6,476 bases of DNA. Origin: Bacteroidales bacterium (GTDB lineage: Bacteria; Bacteroidota; Bacteroidia; Bacteroidales; JAADJA01). Below the pieces are notes generated by a model, which saw only the letters and a list, made by a program, of their open reading frames with translations, made no database searches and was not told where the DNA came from. Shown one piece after another: positions 1 through 5,877 of the stretch (the first letter of the stretch is position 1; each line of letters begins with the position of its first letter). The stretch is taken from assembly GCA_021107975.1 (NCBI GenBank), contig JAIORT010000325.1, positions 1-6,476 of the forward strand, read 5' to 3'. Made by a program: the position numbers and the translations under genes.

Positions 1-1898
1 CCCATAAGCATAGAGAAAACACGGTCGGCTTCAGCACCGTTTTCAATGGTTGCCTGGCGTAAAATCCGGAATTCGGGATTCATGGTTGTTTTCCATAACT
101 GATCGGCATTCATCTCACCCAAACCCTTATAACGCTGAATATGGATACCTTTCTCGCTTCCATTGTCAGAGAACTCTTTTACGGTGTCAACTCTTTCATC
201 TTCCGACCAGCAGTACTTTTCCTGTTTGCCTTTTTTAATTAAAAATAGGGGAGGGGTTGCAATATACACGTGCCCGTTTTCGATAAGTTCTTTCATATAT
301 CTGAAAAAGAATGTAAGCAGCAGCGTGGCAATATGGCTTCCGTCAATATCGGCGTCAGTCATTATGATGATCTTGTGATAGCGCATTTTTTCCAAATTTA
401 ATGCCTTGCTGTCTTCTTCAGTTCCAATGGTTATTCCCATTGCCGTAAACATATTTCTTATCTCTTCATTCTCAAAGATTTTATGCTGCATTGCTTTTTC
501 AACATTCAGGATTTTACCTCTTAGGGGAAGAATTGCCTGGAACTTCCTGTCGCGACCCTGTTTTGCGGTTCCGCCAGCCGAATCGCCCTCAACAAGGTAA
601 ATCTCGCAGAGTGCCGGGTCTCTTTCCGAGCAGTCGGCAAGTTTACCTGGTAATCCGGTATTTGAAAGCACATTTTTCCGTTGAACCAACTCACGTGCCT
701 TACGTGCGGCATGTCGTGCAGTAGCAGCCAGGATTACTTTATTAACGATGGTTTTGGCTTCCTTCGGATGCTCTTCTAAGTAATTTGAAAGATGTTGGCT
801 TACCATCTGATCAACAGCGCCCATTACCTCCGAATTGCCAAGTTTTGTTTTTGTTTGTCCTTCAAACTGAGGCTCTGCAACCATAACTGAAATTATAGCT
901 GTTAATCCTTCCCTGAAGTCATCACCGCTAATATCGAATTTTAGTTTAGCAAGCATACCCGATTTCTCGGCGTAAGATTTTAAAGTCCTGGTCAGTCCTC
1001 TTCTGAAACCGGCAAGGTGAGTACCGCCTTCATGGGTATTGATATTATTAACATAAGAGTGGAGGTTCTCGGCAAAAGAAGTGTTATATTGCATTGCTAT
1101 TTCCACCGGTATGTTGTTTTTCTCGCCTTCAATGGCAATAGGATCATTCATCAGCTTCTCCCTTGTGGCATCCAGAAAATTGATGAAATCTTTTAATCCC
1201 TCTTCTGAGAAATAAGTATCTGTAATAAAATTACCTTCATCATCCTTTTCGCGCTCATCGGTAATGGTAAGTCTTATTCCTTTATTAAGAAAAGCTAATT
1301 CCCTTAATCGTGATGATAGTATATCATAACTATATTCCAGGGTTACAAAAATGGTATGGTCAGGTATAAAAGTAACTTCTGTTCCGGTTTTTGTTGTTTC
1401 ACCGATAACCTTAACAGCGTATTGTGGTTTTCCTTTTTCATATTCCTGAACAAATATTTTTCCTTCACGACATACTGTAACTTTAAGTTTACCGGAAAGA
1501 GCATTAACGCATGACACGCCAACCCCATGCAAACCACCTGATACTTTATACGAGCCTTTATCAAATTTTCCACCGGCATGTAACACTGTCATTACGACCT
1601 CAAGGGCTGATTTATTTTCTTTTTCGTGTATGCCCGTGGGAATACCTCTTCCGTTATCAACAACAGTGATTGAATTATCCTCGTGTATGGTTACATCAAT
1701 TGTATCGCAAAAACCGGCAAGCGCTTCATCAATAGAATTATCAATAACTTCATATACTAAATGGTGCAAGCCTCTTGAGCTTAAATCACCGATATACATG
1801 GCAGGTCTTTTCCTTACAGCTTCCAGTCCTTCAAGAACCTGAATATTATTTTCATTGTAATTTTCCTGTGCAAATAGATTTTTTTCTTCCGCAGTCAT
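1..1898 (-). CDS. gyrB: DNA gyrase subunit B, 3' end cut off by window edge
   Basis: ATPase subunit of the type II topoisomerase that, with GyrA, introduces negative supercoils into DNA in the cytoplasm. Translating the minus strand from the ATG at 1898 gives 632 uninterrupted codons ending ...VFSMLM. The GHKL ATPase domain shows the catalytic Glu (E50 in VYEVIDNSIDEAL), D81 in DNGRGIP and the lid motif GGLHGVG (about 121-127). The transducer domain carries the QTK loop (348-350). The TOPRIM domain shows EGDSAGG (437-443) and the metal-binding DADID (515-519), followed by the C-terminal QRYKGLGEMN motif. Only the final PRR.FIE-like tail, about 20 residues, lies outside the window. It lacks the roughly 165-residue insert of enterobacterial GyrB, as expected in Bacteroidota. 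ParE is the alternative paralogue, but the N-terminal half reads as typical Bacteroidetes GyrB. The start is the first ATG, about 28 bases after the predicted transcription start; no Shine-Dalgarno is visible. The reading frame is intact. Confidence 0.96.
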   Translation of the reverse strand, partial: MTAEEKNLFAQENYNENNIQVLEGLEAVRKRPAMYIGDLSSRGLHHLVYEVIDNSIDEALAGFCDTIDVTIHEDNSITVVDNGRGIPTGIHEKENKSALEVVMTVLHAGGKFDKGSYKVSGGLHGVGVSCVNALSGKLKVTVCREGKIFVQEYEKGKPQYAVKVIGETTKTGTEVTFIPDHTIFVTLEYSYDILSSRLRELAFLNKGIRLTITDEREKDDEGNFITDTYFSEEGLKDFINFLDATREKLMNDPIAIEGEKNNIPVEIAMQYNTSFAENLHSYVNNINTHEGGTHLAGFRRGLTRTLKSYAEKSGMLAKLKFDISGDDFREGLTAIISVMVAEPQFEGQTKTKLGNSEVMGAVDQMVSQHLSNYLEEHPKEAKTIVNKVILAATARHAARKARELVQRKNVLSNTGLPGKLADCSERDPALCEIYLVEGDSAGGTAKQGRDRKFQAILPLRGKILNVEKAMQHKIFENEEIRNMFTAMGITIGTEEDSKALNLEKMRYHKIIIMTDADIDGSHIATLLLTFFFRYMKELIENGHVYIATPPLFLIKKGKQEKYCWSEDERVDTVKEFSDNGSEKGIHIQRYKGLGEMNADQLWKTTMNPEFRILRQATIENGAEADRVFSMLM

Positions 1899-1932
1899 TT
1901 TCAGTAAGTTAAATTAATTTTTTAAAGATGTG

Positions 1933-1940
1933 CAAAGATA
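1933..1940 (-). promoter_or_regulatory. Probable gyrB promoter, Bacteroidetes -7 box TATCTTTG
   Basis: Read on the minus strand, the site is TATCTTTG followed by CAC. This matches the Bacteroidetes sigma-ABfr -7 consensus TAnnTTTG exactly, and the trailing CA is also common there. Its last base is 34 bases upstream of the gyrB ATG, so transcription would begin roughly 25-30 bases before the start codon. The -33 element is poor. The nearest candidate, TTTC (1966-1969, minus strand), sits 25 bases away, longer than the usual spacing of about 19-21. The call rests on the -7 match and its position. Confidence 0.6.
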
Positions 1941-1949
1941 ATTATCTTT
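1934..1949. promoter_or_regulatory. Perfect 16-bp palindrome overlapping the gyrB -7 box
   Basis: The sequence AAAGATAA-TTATCTTT is a perfect inverted repeat with no spacer and ends exactly at its flanking mismatch (C1933/T1950). It covers seven of the eight bases of the predicted -7 box. A palindrome in this position could be an operator for a dimeric regulator of gyrB, but it could equally be chance in AT-rich DNA. Confidence 0.35.
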
Positions 1950-2074
1950 TTGGAGAAAAGCTATCGAAACAACTTAAAAATCAACGTTTTTATTAACAAA
2001 TTGTTGTTAAAAAAGTCTGGGATTGTTCAAAAATATTTTATATAAAAAAATTAGGTAAGTAATCAGTGTGCTAA

Positions 2075-2167
2075 TGAAAAATCAGAAAATAAATAGTATT
2101 TGTAGATATTCCTACCCCTACACCCCTTCCAGAAGGGGATAATTGGTATTTATTTTCTGATTTTTCA
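2075..2167. repeat. 93-bp nested palindrome, MITE- or REP-like element
   Basis: The ends form a perfect 21-bp inverted repeat (2075-2095 with 2147-2167). The arms are AT-rich, with a core of AAAAATCAG on the left and CTGATTTTT on the right. Inside lies a C/G-rich core with two smaller hairpins: TGTAG (2101-2105) with CTACA (2118-2122), and CCCCTTC (2123-2129) with GAAGGGG (2132-2138). The strand as a whole could fold as a long stem capped by two small hairpins. The C-rich core recalls short dispersed repeats common in Bacteroidota genomes, and the terminal repeats recall a MITE. No clear target-site duplication flanks it. It lies 44 bases after the stop codon of the minus-strand gene, so it might also act as a transcription barrier or stabilise that mRNA's 3' end. 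The structure is seen directly; the class is inferred. Confidence 0.6.
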
Positions 2168-2210
2168 ACAATATAACGAAATTCAATTCAATTATTGATT
2201 AGTTACAAAA

Positions 2211-3104
2211 TTAGAAGTATTTATACTCATATTTCAAAACATACTGCTGGTTAATTCCCTGCCCATGAAAATTGATAAACACTTTTGTTTCGATCACATT
2301 ATTGCTTTCATTAAATTTTCGTTCGACTGAATTGTTGACTTCATCTTCTTTATTCGTCTCAATCTGCTCAATGGCGTTTCCTCTTTCGTTATAAGTGATT
2401 TTGGTGGTATTTTGTCCGTAAGGAGTTTCTTCTGTGATTTTTATTAATTTACCGCTATCGTTATAAGTATAACCGGCTTTGCCTGTTAATTTTTCTTTTT
2501 TGTCATACTGTCGTTGTTCTAAAAGATTTCCTTTTTCATCGAAAGTATTTCTGAATGTAACATTTTTTTCTTCGACAGACCATACATTATGTTCTGTTAT
2601 ATTTCCCGAATTATCTAATTCAAATGTTTCCTTTTTCATCAGTTCGTTATACTCATATTTTTCTTTCAGTATCAGCTTCCCATCTTTATATTTAGCCGTT
2701 TCCTTCGCCTCAATCTCACCATAAGAATCCACCGTTATCTTTTCTGTCAGATTTTGCATAGCATCATATTTGTACTCGATGGTGTCTTTTGTCCCGTCCT
2801 GGTAATGCACGAATGATTTGATGATTTTCCCTTTTTCATCTCTTTCATACGTTTTGTGTTCGGCAATTTCATTTTTATCCAAATAGCTGATCTCTTCGAT
2901 AAGGTTGCCTTTTTCATCATACTTGTTTTCATACTTATCTTCTATTTTGCCCGAAGAATCATATTTTATTTCTAAAATCATATTGCCGTTTTTATCAAAT
3001 TCCGAATGGCTGTATTTAGAGCCTTTCACTTCCGGTTCTTCTGCTTTGATGTTTTCGGCTACGTAATCGTACTTGTATAAAGTAGATGATTTGATTTTTC
3101 TCAT
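2211..3104 (-). CDS. Hypothetical protein of ten YD/RHS-like ~25-residue repeats
   Basis: I do not recognise a named family for this 297-residue protein. From about residue 30 to the end it consists of degenerate repeats with the pattern (Y/F)-D/N-x-x-G-N/K-L/I-I-E-x-x-x-Y. The anchor positions are F36, Y62, R88, Y113, Y139, L163, F188, Y214, Y238 and F264, spaced 24-26 residues apart, and a half unit closes the protein (YVLKYEYKYF). The best units read YDEKGNLIEE and FDEKGNLLEQ. The pattern resembles YD/RHS repeats and the variant repeats of YwqK/MORN-type proteins, which form beta-strand arrays. It has no signal peptide, membrane segment or toxin-like C-terminal domain, and it is rich in Lys, Glu and Asn, so it is probably cytoplasmic. 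It is not a typical RHS toxin, which would be far larger. The start is the first ATG, with no Shine-Dalgarno and no convincing TAnnTTTG box upstream. It lies upstream of gyrB in the same direction, but gyrB has its own probable promoter. Confidence 0.8.
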   Translation of the reverse strand: MRKIKSSTLYKYDYVAENIKAEEPEVKGSKYSHSEFDKNGNMILEIKYDSSGKIEDKYENKYDEKGNLIEEISYLDKNEIAEHKTYERDEKGKIIKSFVHYQDGTKDTIEYKYDAMQNLTEKITVDSYGEIEAKETAKYKDGKLILKEKYEYNELMKKETFELDNSGNITEHNVWSVEEKNVTFRNTFDEKGNLLEQRQYDKKEKLTGKAGYTYNDSGKLIKITEETPYGQNTTKITYNERGNAIEQIETNKEDEVNNSVERKFNESNNVIETKVFINFHGQGINQQYVLKYEYKYF

Positions 3105-3190
3105 GTGCTTAAAAATTTGTAATATATTAACTGTTTGCTACTTACATTCCAATCATCCCCCGCTGTGTCTCAATATAAAAAAAACATAAG

Positions 3191-3225
3191 TGTTTCATAT
3201 TATATTAAATTAAAAATTAATTTTG
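3191..3225 (+). promoter_or_regulatory. Probable promoter of the prolyl oligopeptidase gene
   Basis: TAATTTTG (3218-3225) matches the Bacteroidetes -7 consensus TAnnTTTG. TTTC (3193-3196), one mismatch from the -33 consensus TTTG, lies 21 bases upstream, within the expected spacing. Transcription would start near 3232, giving a leader of about 25 bases to the ATG at 3257. The surrounding 152-base divergent intergenic region also serves the minus-strand gene starting at 3104, for which I see no equally good promoter. Confidence 0.55.
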
Positions 3226-3256
3226 GCAATGATATAAAATTTAAATTTAAGTTACT

Positions 3257-5392
3257 ATGAAAAGATTTAATTATTTAATTATTCTAATTGCTTTTGCAGT
3301 TATGACAAGTTGCGAACAAAAACAAAAAAAGATTGTTACTGCCCCTTATCCGGCAACAAACAAAGTTGACCAGGCAGATGATTACTTCGGAACAACAGTT
3401 GCCGACCCATACCGCTGGCTCGAGGATGATAACTCTGAAGAAACTGCTGAGTGGGTCAAAGCGGAAAATGAAGTTACATTTGCTTATCTCGAACAAATTC
3501 CATTCAGGAATAAGGTTAAAGAAAGACTGAAACAAATTTGGGATTACGCAAAATACAGTGTGCCTTTTAAAAGAGGCAATAAGTATTTCTTCTTTAAAAA
3601 CGATGGAATGCAAAACCAGTATGTCCTCTATATTCAGGACAATCTGGAAGCCGAACCTGAAGTATTTCTCGACCCGAACGAATTTTCGGAAGACGGAACT
3701 GTTGCTTTGTCAAATCTGGGAGTAAGCAAGGATGGTAAATATCTTGCTTATGGTATTGCACAGTCGGGTTCCGACTGGAATGAGCTTTTTGTTATGGATG
3801 TGGAAACAAAAAAACAATTAGACGACCACTTAGAATGGGTCAAATTTTCAGGCATTTCGTGGAAAGACGATGGGTTTTATTACAGTCGCTATGATGAACC
3901 CGGAGAAGGTGAAGAACTTTCGGAAAAAAACGAATATCATAAAGTTTATTACCACAAAATCGGCACACCGCAGAGCGAAGATGTATTGATATATAAAAAT
4001 GATGAATACCCGCTTCGGAATTATTACGGAGGAACAACCGAAGATGAATCATTCCTTATAATAAGTGAATCGGAAAGCACCAGCGGGAATGTTCTGTACG
4101 TGAAAAAGACGAATGGAAGTAATAAAGATTTTATACGAATAACTCCTGATAATTTCGACAATGAATATAACGTAATCGATAACCTGAATGACAAGCTGTT
4201 GATTATGACTAATGAGGATGCACCCAAATGGCAGCTTGTTCTGGTTGACCCTGCAAATCCTTCAAAGGAAAACTGGCAGGTAATTATCCCTGAGAAAGAA
4301 GAAGTATTGCAGACAATTTCATTAATCGGTGGAAAAATTGTTGCCGAATACATGAAAGACGCCACAAGCAAAGCCTCCATCTATACCTTTGACGGCACAT
4401 ATCTTAATGATCTTGAACTACCCGGCATCGGTTCTCTGTCGGGTTTGAGAGGCAAAAAAGATGAAGACCTTGCGTTTTATGGCTTCACATCTTTTACATT
4501 TCCGTCTGCCGTGTATAAATACGACATCTCCACAAATACATCAGAGGTTTACACGCGTTCTGAAATTGACTTTGATGTGGATGCTTACGAAACTAAGCAG
4601 GTTTTTTATGAAAGTAAAGACGGAACAAAAGTCCCGATGTTCCTGGTATATAAAAAAGGTATGAAAATGAATGGCAAAAATCCCACCTACCTATACGGAT
4701 ATGGCGGGTTTAATATCAGCCTGACGCCAAGTTTCAGACTGGGCAGGTTGATATTGCTGGAAAACGGTTTTGTATTTGCCATGCCGAACCTCCGCGGTGG
4801 AGGCGAATATGGCAAAGAATGGCATAAAGCAGGTACTAAACTGCAAAAGCATAATGTATATGATGATTTTATAGCTGCAGCAGAATATTTAATTAAAGAA
4901 GATTACACTTGCCCTTGTAAGCTGGCTATTGCAGGCGGCTCTAACGGAGGACTGCTGGTTGCCGCGTGCATGATACAACGACCCGACCTGTTTAAAGTGG
5001 CTTTGCCTGCTGTCGGAGTATTGGATATGCTACGTTATCATAAGTTCACCATTGGCTGGGCATGGGCTTCGGATTATGGTACGAGCGAGGACAACGAGGA
5101 GATGTTTAAATATTTGTATAAATATTCTCCTTTACACACTTTGAAAGATAGTGTTGAATATCCTGCAACCTTCATAACTACTGCCGACCATGACGACAGG
5201 GTTGTACCTGCACATTCATTTAAGTTTGCAGCAACCTTACAGGAAAAACAAACCGGCGACAATCCTGTTTTAATAAGAATTGACGTAAAAGCCGGTCATG
5301 GCGGTGGAAAACCAACAGCAAAAGTAATAGAAGAATATGCAGATGAATGGTCGTTTATGATGTATAATTTGGGAGTGGAGCCGGAGTATTAA
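3257..5392 (+). CDS. Prolyl oligopeptidase (S9A family), predicted lipoprotein
   Basis: Serine peptidase that cleaves short peptides after proline. The 711 residues match the usual length of about 710. The N-terminus (MKRFNYLIILIAFAVMTSC) is a lipoprotein signal with Cys19 as the predicted lipidated residue, so the mature enzyme should be membrane-anchored outside the cytoplasm. The motif DPYRWLED (about 50-57) marks the S9 N-terminal domain. A seven-bladed beta-propeller spans roughly 90-445 and the alpha/beta-hydrolase domain about 450-711. The catalytic triad is complete: Ser562 in GGSNGG, Asp646 in DHDDRVVP and His681 in AGHGGGKPT. Oxyanion-hole Tyr482 (LYGYGGF), proline-stacking Trp603 and substrate-binding Arg648 correspond to porcine Tyr473, Trp595 and Arg643. 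All key residues are present, so it should be active. Oligopeptidase B is unlikely because the proline-pocket residues are conserved. It is the first of four co-directional genes; hicB starts 43 bases after its stop. No Shine-Dalgarno precedes the start. Confidence 0.95.
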   Translation: MKRFNYLIILIAFAVMTSCEQKQKKIVTAPYPATNKVDQADDYFGTTVADPYRWLEDDNSEETAEWVKAENEVTFAYLEQIPFRNKVKERLKQIWDYAKYSVPFKRGNKYFFFKNDGMQNQYVLYIQDNLEAEPEVFLDPNEFSEDGTVALSNLGVSKDGKYLAYGIAQSGSDWNELFVMDVETKKQLDDHLEWVKFSGISWKDDGFYYSRYDEPGEGEELSEKNEYHKVYYHKIGTPQSEDVLIYKNDEYPLRNYYGGTTEDESFLIISESESTSGNVLYVKKTNGSNKDFIRITPDNFDNEYNVIDNLNDKLLIMTNEDAPKWQLVLVDPANPSKENWQVIIPEKEEVLQTISLIGGKIVAEYMKDATSKASIYTFDGTYLNDLELPGIGSLSGLRGKKDEDLAFYGFTSFTFPSAVYKYDISTNTSEVYTRSEIDFDVDAYETKQVFYESKDGTKVPMFLVYKKGMKMNGKNPTYLYGYGGFNISLTPSFRLGRLILLENGFVFAMPNLRGGGEYGKEWHKAGTKLQKHNVYDDFIAAAEYLIKEDYTCPCKLAIAGGSNGGLLVAACMIQRPDLFKVALPAVGVLDMLRYHKFTIGWAWASDYGTSEDNEEMFKYLYKYSPLHTLKDSVEYPATFITTADHDDRVVPAHSFKFAATLQEKQTGDNPVLIRIDVKAGHGGGKPTAKVIEEYADEWSFMMYNLGVEPEY

Positions 5393-5435
5393 TTCATTAA
5401 TTATTAATAAAACATATCTAAGATAAATAATTGTT
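5393..5435 (+). other. 43-base gap between peptidase gene and hicB, no promoter or terminator seen
   Basis: The gap is almost pure A/T. It has no GC-containing hairpin with a T tract and no TAnnTTTG box. The self-complementary hexamer ATTAAT occurs three times at and after the peptidase stop codon (5388-5393, 5396-5401, 5403-5408), spaced 8 and 7 bases apart. This could be an operator for the toxin-antitoxin pair, but such repeats arise easily in AT-rich sequence. The absence of a terminator supports read-through from the peptidase gene into hicB. Confidence 0.35.
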
Positions 5436-5687
5436 ATGAAAACAAATATGAAATTAACAGCGGTATTTCGTCCTGAAGAAGACGGAGGTTATATTGCTTA
5501 TATTGAAGAAATGCCCGGAGTTAACACACAGGGTGATAATCTTGAGGAAGCAAAAAGTAATTTGATGGAAGCTTTAACAATGGTTATGGAAGTAAGACGC
5601 GAAATGGCAAAAAAAGAAATATTAACTGCTGTAAAAAAATCATCAAAGCAAAAAATAATTACAGAAGAAATTTTTTTAGGAGTATGA
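5436..5687 (+). CDS. hicB: HicB-family antitoxin
   Basis: Predicted antitoxin that binds and neutralises the HicA mRNA-cleaving toxin encoded by the next gene. The first half is the classic partial RNase H-like HicB fold: F11-R-P-E-E-D-G-G-Y-I-A-Y, then MPGVNTQG (26-33), then the helix L36-E-E-A-K-S-N-L-M-E-A-L. The protein is only 83 residues. The C-terminal part (about 55-83) is a lysine-rich tail with no visible helix-turn-helix or ribbon-helix-helix domain, unlike longer HicB proteins that repress their own operon. The order hicB then hicA is reversed relative to the E. coli hicAB locus, but it is seen in many Bacteroidota. The start is the first ATG; Met5 (5448) is an alternative, since the family similarity begins about Lys6. 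Its TGA stop overlaps the hicA start as ATGA, implying coupled translation. Confidence 0.9.
   Translation: MKTNMKLTAVFRPEEDGGYIAYIEEMPGVNTQGDNLEEAKSNLMEALTMVMEVRREMAKKEILTAVKKSSKQKIITEEIFLGV
5672..5678 (+). other. Slippery heptamer T TTT TTA at the end of hicB
   Basis: In the hicB frame the codons read ATT TTT TTA GGA GTA TGA, so positions 5672-5678 form the X XXY YYZ heptamer U UUU UUA. A -1 slip there continues TTT AGG AGT ATG AAA into the hicA frame without a stop. This would give a HicB-HicA fusion. The sequence is seen directly; frameshifting is inferred, and no clear stimulatory structure is visible downstream. Confidence 0.3.
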
Positions 5688-5875
5688 AAAGGTTTCATTT
5701 TATTAAACATCTCTCAAAAAATAATTGCGTATTGATAAGAGAAGGAGGAAATCATTCAATTTTTCTTAATACTTCAAATAATGAAGTTTCATCTATACCA
5801 AGGCATAAAGAAATACGTAATAACATCTGTCGCAAAATATGTAAAGATTTGGAAATACCTTCACCTTTCAAATAA
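5684..5875 (+). CDS. hicA: HicA-family toxin (mRNA interferase)
   Basis: Predicted ribosome-independent mRNA-cleaving toxin of a type II HicBA pair. The 63 residues cover the whole compact double-stranded-RNA-binding-like fold. The N-terminal helix is MKRFHFIKHLSKNNC, followed by the strand VLIREGGNHSIF with the catalytic histidine at His24 (GGNH motif). Next come IPRHKEI and the C-terminal helix with ICRKICKDLEIP, both typical of HicA. No residue needed for activity appears missing, so it is probably functional. The start ATG overlaps the hicB TGA by 4 bases. AGGAG lies only one base before the ATG, too close for a normal Shine-Dalgarno, so translation probably depends on coupling to hicB. 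The stop codon is 2 bases before the mnmA ATG, an unusually tight link to a housekeeping gene. Confidence 0.92.
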   Translation: MKRFHFIKHLSKNNCVLIREGGNHSIFLNTSNNEVSSIPRHKEIRNNICRKICKDLEIPSPFK

Positions 5876-5877
5876 TT

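Larger units (their letters stand above)
1899..2210. other. Intergenic stretch between gyrB and the repeat-protein gene
   Basis: This 312-base AT-rich stretch has no credible coding potential on either strand. It holds the gyrB promoter and palindrome (1933-1949), a small 7-bp inverted repeat TTAACAA-N4-TTGTTAA (1993-2010), and the 93-bp nested palindrome (2075-2167). A further short inverted repeat TCAAT-T-ATTGA (2188-2198) lies just after the stop codon of the minus-strand gene at 2211. Neither small repeat is followed by a T tract on either strand, so neither looks like a standard intrinsic terminator. Confidence 0.7.

Noticed and set aside
1343..1579. 78-codon minus-strand open frame inside gyrB
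   Set aside because: It lies in a different frame of the intact gyrB coding sequence, and its translation shows no recognisable domain.
1..1898. ParE (topoisomerase IV subunit B) instead of GyrB
   Set aside because: The ATPase-domain wording and the overall length fit Bacteroidetes GyrB, and the protein aligns by eye throughout with GyrB motifs.
1993..2010. TTAACAA-N4-TTGTTAA inverted repeat as a terminator or DnaA box
   Set aside because: It is an AT-only stem with no T tract on either strand and no match to the usual DnaA box; probably chance or a minor element.
2479..2724. 81-codon plus-strand open frame opposite the repeat-protein gene
   Set aside because: Its Ser/Phe-rich low-complexity product mirrors the Lys/Glu-rich repeats on the other strand; it has no domain and no promoter.
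3154..3171. Short GC-rich patch in the divergent intergenic region
   Set aside because: It stands out from the AT-rich surroundings but forms no hairpin, matches no promoter element and encodes nothing recognisable.
4024..4380. 118-codon minus-strand open frame antisense to the peptidase gene
   Set aside because: It is antisense to the conserved propeller of the prolyl oligopeptidase, and its hydrophobic Ser/Leu-rich translation is what antisense of such a gene normally gives.
5678..5682. AGGAG as a Shine-Dalgarno for hicA
   Set aside because: Only one base separates it from the ATG, too short for normal initiation, and Bacteroidota make little use of Shine-Dalgarno sites.
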